Assembly (NCBI RefSeq): GCF_003112575.1
Contig: NZ_BEWC01000001.1
Location: 1-64,000, forward strand
Direction: 5' to 3'
DNA from: Streptomyces ardesiacus
GTDB lineage: Bacteria > Actinomycetota > Actinomycetes > Streptomycetales > Streptomycetaceae
DNA: 64,000 nucleotides
The stretch's first letter is position 1. The number at the start of each line of letters is the position of its first letter. Both the position numbers and the translations under genes were made by a program. Below the pieces are notes generated by a model. It did not search any database. It worked only from the letters and a program-made list of their open reading frames with translations, and had not been told where the DNA came from. Shown here piece by piece: positions 1 through 6,878 of this stretch.

Positions 1-1245
1 CTGCCGCCGTCGCCGTCCTCACCGCCCCCGCCAGCCTCACCGCCACCCCCGTCGCCCCCGCCGCACCCCCGGTCGCCCTCGCCGCGGCCCCGGGGCGGGG
101 CCCCGCGGGGGCTCACCACCTCCGGGAGCGGGCCCGCCGATCTGCGCGAACCGCCCGCGCCCGTCCCGCCGCCCAGGACCGCGGCCGACCTGCCCCCGCC
201 CCCGCCGCCGTTCGTCCCCTCGCCGCCCGCCGAGCCGCACGGCGCCGACCGTGACTACGTCGGGTCCGGGCCGCCCACCTACGACGCCGAGCCCACCGCC
301 CTGCCGCCCGCCGATCCCGACGGGCTCGACGGGCTGGTCCCCGACACCGTGCTGGAGGGCGCCCGGTACGGGACGTGCACGCTGCGGGCCGTCTCCGTGC
401 GCGGGGACTCCGCGCGCTACCGGGGCGAACCGCGGCGCGACGCGCTGCTCGTCGCCCGGTTCGGCACCGGCGAGCAGGCGCTGGTCCTGGTGGCGATGGC
501 GACCGGCGCCCGCGCCACCGCCGGGGCGCACCGGGCGGCGGCCGACGTGTGCCGGTGGATCGGGCGGGCCGTGGGGCGCAGCCATGCGCGGCTCGCCGAG
601 GACCTGCGGGCGGCCCGGCGCGGCGACCTGAAGTCCGGACTGCACCGCCTCACCGACCGCAGCCTGGGCCGGCTGCGGGCCGGTGCCGCCGAACAGGGCC
701 TCGCCCCGGACGAGTACGCGGCCACCCTGCGCTGTCTGCTGCTGCCCGCCGACCCCGACTGCCGTACGCGGGTGTTCTTCGGCGTCGGCGCCGGCGGACT
801 GCTCCGGCTGCGCGACGGCGTGTGGCAGGACATGGAGCCGGCCGTCCGCGACCTCACCGGCGAACCCGTCCTCGGCTTCGGCTCCGCACCCCGGGCAACG
901 CCCGGGACGCCCCGGGACGCGCCGGGCGGGACGCCCGAGGGCGACCGGCTCACCCTGGACCTCGGCGTCACCTCCGCCCCGGGACCGTACGACGGACCGC
1001 CCGCCGAGCCGCCCCGCGAGCCCTTCCGCTTCCGGGCCTCGGTAGCCCGCCCGGGTGATGTGCTGCTCATGTGCACCGCGGGCCTCGCGGAGCCGCTGCG
1101 CCACGAACCCGCGCTGGGTGAACTCCTCGCCCGCAGATGGGCCGGCCGCCCGGCGCCGGGGCTGGGGGAGTTCCTCTCCGACGGCGGCGTCCGGGTCAAG
1201 GGATACGCGGACGACCGTACGGCCGCCGCCGTTTGGGAGGCGTGA
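1..1245 (+). CDS. PP2C-like (PPM family) phosphatase domain protein, 5' end missing
   Basis: The frame is open from base 1 to the TGA at 1243-1245, so the N terminus lies upstream of the window. The visible 414 residues start with about 100 residues of Pro/Ser/Ala-rich linker. A compact domain follows from about residue 117 and resembles a protein phosphatase 2C fold: alternating strands around 'LVARFGTGEQALVLVAMATG', and near the C terminus 'GDVLLMCTAGLAEPLRHEP' at the place of the family's GD-x-LLL-x-SDG-L motif. The metal-binding Asp of that motif is replaced (TAG instead of SDG), so it may be a degenerate phosphatase or a binding domain. The family call is moderate; the target is unknown. 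The next gene begins 28 nt downstream on the same strand. Confidence 0.55.
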   Translation: MPPSPSSPPPPASPPPPSPPPHPRSPSPRPRGGAPRGLTTSGSGPADLREPPAPVPPPRTAADLPPPPPPFVPSPPAEPHGADRDYVGSGPPTYDAEPTALPPADPDGLDGLVPDTVLEGARYGTCTLRAVSVRGDSARYRGEPRRDALLVARFGTGEQALVLVAMATGARATAGAHRAAADVCRWIGRAVGRSHARLAEDLRAARRGDLKSGLHRLTDRSLGRLRAGAAEQGLAPDEYAATLRCLLLPADPDCRTRVFFGVGAGGLLRLRDGVWQDMEPAVRDLTGEPVLGFGSAPRATPGTPRDAPGGTPEGDRLTLDLGVTSAPGPYDGPPAEPPREPFRFRASVARPGDVLLMCTAGLAEPLRHEPALGELLARRWAGRPAPGLGEFLSDGGVRVKGYADDRTAAAVWEA

Positions 1246-1273
1246 GGCCGTTCGCTGTGGCATAGCTGGACCC

Positions 1274-3016
1274 ATGGCCAAACAGAACGTCGCGGAACAG
1301 TTCGTCGACATCCTCACCCGCGCCGGGGTGGAGCGCCTCTACGGAGTCGTCGGGGACAGCCTCAACCCGATCGTGGACGCCGTGCGCCGCCACTCCGGCA
1401 TCGAATGGGTGCACGTGCGGCACGAGGAGACCGCCGCCTTCGCCGCCGGGGCGGAGGCCCAGATCACCGGGAAGCTGGCCGCGTGCGCGGGCTCCTGCGG
1501 CCCCGGCAACCTCCACCTCATCAACGGGCTCTACGACGCCCACCGCTCCATGGCCCCCGTCCTCGCCCTCGCCTCGCAGATCCCCTCCAGCGAGATCGGC
1601 CTCGGCTTCTTCCAGGAGACCCACCCCGACCAGCTCTTCCGCGAGTGCAGCCACTACAGCGAGCTGATCTCCAGCCCGAAGCAGATGCCCAGGCTGCTGC
1701 AGACCGCCATCCAGCACGCCGTCGGCCAGGGCGGCGTCAGCGTCGTCTCGCTGCCCGGCGACATCGCGGACGAGCCCGCCCCGGAGCGGGCCGCCGAGAC
1801 GGCGCTCGTCACCTCCCGGCCCACCGTCCGCCCCGGAGACGAGGAGATCGACCGGCTGGTGCGGATGATCGACGACGCGGACAAGGTCACCCTGTTCTGC
1901 GGCAGCGGCACCGCCGGCGCGCACGCCGAGGTCATGGAGTTCGCCGGGAAGATCAAGGCACCCGTGGGACACGCCCTGCGGGGCAAGGAGTTCATCCAGT
2001 ACGACAACCCGTACGACGTCGGCATGAGCGGGCTCCTCGGCTACGGCGCCGCCTACGAGGCCACCCACGAGTGCGACCTGCTGCTCCTGATCGGCACCGA
2101 CTTCCCGTACAACGCCTTCCTGCCGAACGACGTGAAGATCGCCCAGATCGACGTGCGGCCCGAGCACCTGGGCCGGCGTTCCAAGCTGGACCTCGCGGTG
2201 TGGGGCGACGCCCGGGAGACGCTGCGCTGCCTGATCCCGCGGGTGAAGGAGAAGAAGAACCGCCGCTTCCTCGACCGGATGCTGAAGAAGCACGCGGACG
2301 CGCTGGAGGGCGTCGTCAAGGCGTACACCCGCAAGGTCGACAAGCACGTCCCGATCCACCCCGAGTACGCCGCCGCCGTGCTGGACGAACTGGCCGACGA
2401 CGACGCCGTGTTCACCGTCGACACCGGCATGTGCAACGTCTGGGCGGCCCGCTACCTCTCGCCCAACGGCCGCCGCCGCATCATCGGTTCCTTCTCCCAC
2501 GGCTCGATGGCCAACGCGCTGCCGATGGCGATCGGCGCCCAGTTCACCGACCGGCGCCGGCAGGTCGTCTCGATGTCCGGCGACGGCGGGTTCACCATGC
2601 TGATGGGCGACTTCCTCACCCTCGTCCAGCACGACCTGCCGGTCAAGGTCGTGCTCTTCAACAACTCCGCGCTGAGCATGGTGGAGCTGGAGATGCTGGT
2701 GGCCGGCCTGCCCTCGCACGGCGTGGCCAACACGAACCCCGACTTCGCCGCCGTCGCCGAGGCCTGCGGTGTCTTCGGCGTACGGGTGGAGAAGCCCAAG
2801 GACCTGCCCGGGGCGCTGAAGGCGGCGTTCAAGCACAAGGGCCCCGCACTCGTCGACGTCGTCACCGACCCCAACGCCCTGTCCATCCCGCCGAGGATCA
2901 GCGCCGACATGGTCACCGGGTTCGCCCTGTCCGCCTCGAAGATCGTCCTGGACGGCGGCGTCGGACGCATGGTCCAGATGGCCCGCTCCAACCTGCGCAA
3001 CGTTCCCCGGCCGTGA
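1274..3016 (+). CDS. poxB: Pyruvate oxidase / ubiquinone-type pyruvate dehydrogenase (TPP enzyme)
   Basis: A 580-residue thiamine-diphosphate enzyme of the acetolactate synthase/pyruvate oxidase family. Members decarboxylate pyruvate to acetate and pass electrons to FAD and then the quinone pool at the membrane. The cofactor-activating glutamate is present as Glu51 in 'HVRHEETAAFAAGAEAQ', and the TPP/Mg motif runs from GDG at 436-438 to NN at 463-464. Length and three-domain layout (Pyr, central FAD-binding, PP) match PoxB. The ATG at 1274 is chosen because the conserved N terminus 'AEQFVDILTRAGVERLYGVVG' begins just after it. There is no good ribosome site, so a leaderless or weakly translated start is possible. 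The exact acceptor (oxygen or quinone) cannot be read from sequence. Confidence 0.88.
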   Translation: MAKQNVAEQFVDILTRAGVERLYGVVGDSLNPIVDAVRRHSGIEWVHVRHEETAAFAAGAEAQITGKLAACAGSCGPGNLHLINGLYDAHRSMAPVLALASQIPSSEIGLGFFQETHPDQLFRECSHYSELISSPKQMPRLLQTAIQHAVGQGGVSVVSLPGDIADEPAPERAAETALVTSRPTVRPGDEEIDRLVRMIDDADKVTLFCGSGTAGAHAEVMEFAGKIKAPVGHALRGKEFIQYDNPYDVGMSGLLGYGAAYEATHECDLLLLIGTDFPYNAFLPNDVKIAQIDVRPEHLGRRSKLDLAVWGDARETLRCLIPRVKEKKNRRFLDRMLKKHADALEGVVKAYTRKVDKHVPIHPEYAAAVLDELADDDAVFTVDTGMCNVWAARYLSPNGRRRIIGSFSHGSMANALPMAIGAQFTDRRRQVVSMSGDGGFTMLMGDFLTLVQHDLPVKVVLFNNSALSMVELEMLVAGLPSHGVANTNPDFAAVAEACGVFGVRVEKPKDLPGALKAAFKHKGPALVDVVTDPNALSIPPRISADMVTGFALSASKIVLDGGVGRMVQMARSNLRNVPRP

Positions 3017-3159
3017 CCGGCCGGGCCGCCTCCCCGAAACTCGATGACTGCCGAGGGCTCGAACGGGCAAGGCTTTCACCGTGAAGATGTTCGACCCAGA
3101 CGGAATGGACGGGGGGAAGCGACATCAGCGCGCCGACGGGGGACATGAAGGAGGAGGCG

Positions 3160-3570
3160 GTGTCTCAGCTCAGGCGGCGGCTCGGCCGGGCCGATCTGCG
3201 GGCGGTGCCCGAGGCCCGGCGGGCCGTGCGTGAGCTGCTGCGGCACTGGGGCGGGCCCGGCCAGTCCGAGGTGGCGGAGCTGCTCACCAGCGAACTGGTC
3301 ACCAACGCGCTCGTCCACACCGACGAGGGCGCCGTGCTGACCGCGACGGTAGGGCCGCGTGCCCTGCGGGTCGAGGTCCGGGACTTCGCGGGCCGGGGCC
3401 GGCCGCCCAGGCCGCGCGCCCCGCAGGAGGGGAGCACCAACGGCAGGGGGCTGGTCCTGGTCGAGTCGCTGGCCGACGACTGGGGCGTACGGCCCTGCGG
3501 GGCGGGCAAGTCGGTCTGGTTCGAACTGGGGGTGGAGCCGGTGGCGGGAACAGACGCGGAAGCGGCCTGA
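3160..3570 (+). CDS. ATP-binding protein of the RsbW/anti-sigma kinase type (HATPase_c_2)
   Basis: A 136-residue GHKL ATPase domain like those of Streptomyces RsbW/SpoIIAB-type regulators. These bind ATP and usually act in partner-switching cascades that control sigma factors. The N box reads 'ELLTSELVTNALVHT' and the D/G boxes are 'VEVRDFAGRGRP' and 'GRGLVLVESLADDWG'. An upstream in-frame ATG at 3145 exists, but the sequence directly after it (AAGGAGGAGG at 3148-3157) is a near-perfect ribosome site for the GTG at 3160, so GTG is taken as the start. No partner anti-anti-sigma gene is adjacent. It converges on the following minus-strand gene. The domain call is sure; the target is unknown. 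Confidence 0.8.
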   Translation: MSQLRRRLGRADLRAVPEARRAVRELLRHWGGPGQSEVAELLTSELVTNALVHTDEGAVLTATVGPRALRVEVRDFAGRGRPPRPRAPQEGSTNGRGLVLVESLADDWGVRPCGAGKSVWFELGVEPVAGTDAEAA

Positions 3571-3618
3571 GACACCGGGGGAACCGGCGTCCCAGGCCGT
3601 CGGAACCGAGCGCCCGGA

Positions 3619-4683
3619 CTAGCCGAACTGCTGCTCCAGGTCCTTGAGTTTGCGCTCCAGGGAGTCCAGGCGGGGCAGGGCCTGGGTGTCGTCCTCCGCG
3701 GTGAGGTCCACGGTCTCCACGGCCCTCTGCTCAGAGCCGCTCCGCACGGGCTGCAGGGAGGGGCGCCGGCCTGCCGCGGGCAAGGGCTCCGGGGTCGATA
3801 TGGCAGGCTCCGCGGCGGCGCGTTCCGAGCCCCGCTCGACCTGCTGCACCTCGACCTCGACCTGGCGGCCGCCGCGGCCCGGGAAGCCCCGGTGGCCGTG
3901 GCCCCGGCTGATCGCCTTGAGCTGCGCCCGCTCCAGCCGCTCCTGCTCGCGCCGCCGCAGCTTCTTCTCCTCCTTCTGACGCCGGTCCTCGCGCACCTCG
4001 TCGACCGCCTCGTCCAGGCTGCGCACGCCCTCCAGGAGCATCAGCGACCAGGCGCGGTAGGTCTCCCGGGGAGCGCGCAGCCAGCGGACCATGCGGATCT
4101 GCGGCAGCGGACGCGGCACCAGACCCTGCTCGCGCAGCGCGGCACGGCGGGTCTGCTTCAGGGCACGGTCGAACAGCACGGCCGCCGACAGGGACATGCC
4201 CGCGAAGAAGTGCGGGGCACCCGCGTGCCCCAGGCCGCGCGGGGCGTGCACCCAGTTGAACCAGGCCGCGGCGAACGCGAAGGCCCACACGAGTATCCGC
4301 GAGCCGAGCGCCGCGTCACCGTGGCTCGCCTCGCGCACCGCGAGGACGGAGCAGAACATCGCCGCGCCGTCGAGCCCGAACGGCACGAGGTACTGCCAGC
4401 CGCCGCTCAGGCCGAGGTTCTGCTCGCCGAAGCCGACCAGACCGTGGAAGGAGAGCGCCGCGGCGACCGCGGCGCAGCAGAAGAGCAGGACGTAGGAGAA
4501 GGTGCCGTAGAGGGCCTCCTTGCGCCTGCGGCGCTCTTCCATCCGCTCCCACGAGTCGTCCGCGCCCGCGTCCTTCCCCGAGGAACGCTTGCCGCGCGCG
4601 AGTACCGCCACCGCCGCCAGCATGCCCAGGAGCAGCACGGCGCCCGGAAGCAGCCAGTTCAGCGATATGTCGGTCAGTCTCAT
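3619..4683 (-). CDS. DUF2637-type integral membrane protein with charged C-terminal tail
   Basis: A 354-residue protein with about five hydrophobic segments (roughly residues 9-29, 60-82, 95-115, 125-142 and 150-170) in the arrangement of the actinobacterial DUF2637 family, best known from Streptomyces plasmid-spread proteins such as SpdB. A long cytoplasmic region follows: Arg/Glu/Lys-rich helices around residues 205-250, a Gly/Arg patch, and a short terminal coiled coil ('LERKLKDLEQQF'). The ATG at 4683 starts directly before the first membrane helix. A longer in-frame extension to 4734 looks non-coding. It is a lone gene with no conjugation genes nearby, so a transfer role is not supported; a cell-envelope role is only a guess. 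Confidence 0.65.
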   Translation of the reverse strand: MRLTDISLNWLLPGAVLLLGMLAAVAVLARGKRSSGKDAGADDSWERMEERRRRKEALYGTFSYVLLFCCAAVAAALSFHGLVGFGEQNLGLSGGWQYLVPFGLDGAAMFCSVLAVREASHGDAALGSRILVWAFAFAAAWFNWVHAPRGLGHAGAPHFFAGMSLSAAVLFDRALKQTRRAALREQGLVPRPLPQIRMVRWLRAPRETYRAWSLMLLEGVRSLDEAVDEVREDRRQKEEKKLRRREQERLERAQLKAISRGHGHRGFPGRGGRQVEVEVQQVERGSERAAAEPAISTPEPLPAAGRRPSLQPVRSGSEQRAVETVDLTAEDDTQALPRLDSLERKLKDLEQQFG

Positions 4684-4925
4684 CAGGGGTCCCTTGCAGT
4701 GGGATAGGGCGTAACGCCCGCCATGGTGGCCCAAACCCGGCGGCCCTCAGGGGGTTTCGGGGCAAGAGGCCGCCAAGGAAGTGCAGAGGGAGCGCACAGG
4801 GCGGCATTCTGCTCGAACTGCCGCGTGAGGGGCGGGAGTTGAGTTCGATTAAGAATACCCGTACGGGCGGTTCCACGGAAAATTCCCGCGACGGGTGGGG
4901 GAGTTGTGAAACCTCGCGGGTGATC

Positions 4926-5786
4926 TTAGCCGACGGCCGCTCCGCCCGCCGTGGCGAGCAGCTTCTCGACGCGGTCCGCGTCACAGGTCCGCGGGCAGGT
5001 GGCGCAGGTGTCCTCGGGACGCAGGGTGTAGAACATGCAGCAGCTCGCCCGGTCCCGCGTGTGCAGCGGCACGCCGTCCGGCCCCTTCAGCTCGCGGAAG
5101 GCCGCGTCCCCGACGTAGGGCTTGGTGGCGCCCGGCAGCAGCAGCTCCAGTTCGTGCCGCGCCCGCTCCTGCTCGCCGAGCAGGTGGGCGACGTACCACA
5201 GGCCCTCGACGACCTCGTCGGTCGCCATGCCCCACAGGGCGCGTCCGCGCCGCCGCATCCGGGGGCCGAATCCCGCCAGGACCGGCTCCAGGTGCTCGGC
5301 GACCGACGCCCGCACCTCGGCGCGCAGCGCCTCCTCGTCGGCGACCACCCGGGCCCCGGGCAGGACGGCGGCCGGATCGCCGGGCAGGCAGGCGAACGAG
5401 GCGGCGTGGACGGCCATCCGGCCGAGGGGGAACCCGGCGGCCGTGCGGTCGCAGGCCACGTGGGCCGCGGGGAGGCGGGGCACCCGGCGGTGCAGGAACC
5501 ACGGCACGGTGATCAGCAGACAGGCCGGCCACGCGTACCGGTGCAGACCGAAGCTCGCGATCACGTCCGGCCGGGCCCGCTGTCCGTAGTCCCGCAGCAC
5601 CTGTGCCTCGTCCCAGGCGAGGAACGCCGTCAGCTCCGTCCCGCCGGCGGCGAGCGCGGCGGCCGTGACCCAGCCGCCGCCGCCCGGGACCGCGTCGGCC
5701 GCCGCCAGTTCGGTGACGCCCAGCCCGGGGAGGACCTCGGACAGGCGCGCGTAGGCGTCCGTGAAGGCCGTAGGGGCGAGGGGCAT
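4926..5786 (-). CDS. FhuF-like ferric-siderophore reductase with C-terminal [2Fe-2S] site
   Basis: A 286-residue protein whose last 45 residues carry 'CCMFYTLRPEDTCATCPRTC', the Cys-Cys-x10-Cys-x2-Cys arrangement of the FhuF C-terminal [2Fe-2S] domain. FhuF-type proteins reduce ferric siderophores in the cytoplasm to release iron. The body includes a 'VPWFLHRRVPRLP' segment and an acidic helical region typical of these reductases. A 17/19 match to the actinobacterial iron box lies 47 bp upstream of the start, so iron repression by a DtxR/DmdR-type regulator is very likely. That regulatory link also supports the function. There is no adjacent siderophore transporter. Confidence 0.8.
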   Translation of the reverse strand: MPLAPTAFTDAYARLSEVLPGLGVTELAAADAVPGGGGWVTAAALAAGGTELTAFLAWDEAQVLRDYGQRARPDVIASFGLHRYAWPACLLITVPWFLHRRVPRLPAAHVACDRTAAGFPLGRMAVHAASFACLPGDPAAVLPGARVVADEEALRAEVRASVAEHLEPVLAGFGPRMRRRGRALWGMATDEVVEGLWYVAHLLGEQERARHELELLLPGATKPYVGDAAFRELKGPDGVPLHTRDRASCCMFYTLRPEDTCATCPRTCDADRVEKLLATAGGAAVG

Positions 5787-5832
5787 GCGGCACCACCGAT
5801 CCGCGTCGGGACAACGGACTGCTCGAAGGCGA

Positions 5833-5851
5833 GCAGGTAAGCCTTACCTTA
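5833..5851 (-). promoter_or_regulatory. Iron box (DmdR/DtxR-type operator)
   Basis: The sequence GCAGGTAAGCCTTACCTTA matches the actinobacterial iron-box consensus TWAGGTWAGSCTWACCTWA at 17 of 19 positions, and the core AGGTAAGSCTTACCT is a palindrome. It lies between the FhuF-like gene (start 5786, minus) and the GntR gene (start 5962, plus). Position and function fit repression of the FhuF-like gene when iron is sufficient. Confidence 0.8.
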
Positions 5852-5961
5852 TCCAAGTCCTTCGGATTTGAACTGACGGCCCGTGCGTTTATCGTGCTTG
5901 ACGGACAGGTGACAACCCACCGCAATGACCTCAAGTACCGACACGTCCCGCAGGAGGACCC

Positions 5962-6750
5962 GTGGAGCACAGCGCGCAGGGCGCCGCAGGGACGGGTGGG
6001 GCGGTCGAGGCGGTGCGCGTCCCGGTGCAGCCCGGGGCGGCGGACGGAACGGCGCGCGGCGAGCACACCCACGGCGAGCCCTCCGCACCGCACCCGTCCC
6101 GCACCTCCGCGCCCGGTCCGCGGGCCGTGGTCCGGCGTTCCTCCGTGCGCGGGCAGATCCTCGACGCCCTGCGCGCCGCGCTGGTCACCGGTGAGCTGCG
6201 GCCCGGCGAGGTCTACTCGGCGCCCGTGCTCGGCGAGCGGTTCGGCGTCTCGGCCACCCCCGTGCGCGAGGCCATGCAGCAGCTCGCCCTGGAGGGCGCC
6301 GTCGAGGTCGTCCCCAACCGCGGCTTCCGCGTCGTCGAACGCGGCGACCGCGAACTGGCCGAACTGGCCGAGGTGCGGGCCCTCATCGAGGCCCCGGTGT
6401 GGCTCCGCCTGGCCCGTACGGTGCCCGCCGCGCGCTGGGCGGAGCTGCGCCCCCTCGCCGAGGCCACCGTCCGGGCCGCGTCCTCCGGCTGCCCGGCCGC
6501 CTATGCCGAGGCCGACCGCGCCTTCCACCGGGCGGTGCTCGTGCTGGCCGGCAACGAGCAGCTCGTCCGGATCGCCGGTGACGTGCACCGCCGCGCGCAG
6601 TGGCCGCCGCCCGGTTCACCCTCCGTGCGCGGCCGGGCCGACCTGGTCGCCGACGCGCACGAGCACACCGCGCTCCTCGACGCGCTGATCGCCGGCGACC
6701 CGGACGTGGTGCGGGTCCTGGTCGGGCAGCACTTCACCGGCACCCACTGA
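5962..6750 (+). CDS. GntR-family transcriptional regulator (FadR/FCD-like)
   Basis: A 262-residue regulator. After a 50-residue Ala/Gly/Pro-rich tail comes a winged HTH ('ILDALRAALVTGELRPGEVY' followed by 'FGVSATPVREAMQQLALEGA'), the GntR signature, and then an all-helical C-terminal ligand domain of the FCD class ('AYAEADRAFHRAVLVLAGNE' holds the family's Asp/His metal-ligand region). FCD regulators usually sense small organic acids. The GTG at 5962 has AGGAGG at 5952-5957. Neighbours do not indicate the ligand. The gene ends in a strong hairpin. Confidence 0.85.
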   Translation: MEHSAQGAAGTGGAVEAVRVPVQPGAADGTARGEHTHGEPSAPHPSRTSAPGPRAVVRRSSVRGQILDALRAALVTGELRPGEVYSAPVLGERFGVSATPVREAMQQLALEGAVEVVPNRGFRVVERGDRELAELAEVRALIEAPVWLRLARTVPAARWAELRPLAEATVRAASSGCPAAYAEADRAFHRAVLVLAGNEQLVRIAGDVHRRAQWPPPGSPSVRGRADLVADAHEHTALLDALIAGDPDVVRVLVGQHFTGTH

Positions 6751-6788
6751 ACGGGGGGGCGCCCACTGAGCGAGGGCGCCCCCGTTCA
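6748..6788 (+). terminator. Hairpin terminator between converging GntR and secDF genes
   Basis: TGAACGGGGGGGCGCCC (6748-6764) and GGGCGCCCCCGTTCA (6774-6788) are complementary over 15 bp with a two-G bulge and a 9-nt loop. The hairpin overlaps the stop codon of the GntR gene and lies 90 bp beyond the end of secDF, so it could serve both directions. Confidence 0.7.
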
Positions 6789-6878
6789 GCACCGCACCGG
6801 CGCCGACCTGTGGCACGGGCGCCCCTGGGGCGAGGGCACCCATACGGTCGGTCGGGATCTGTCAGGTCCTCACGGGCC

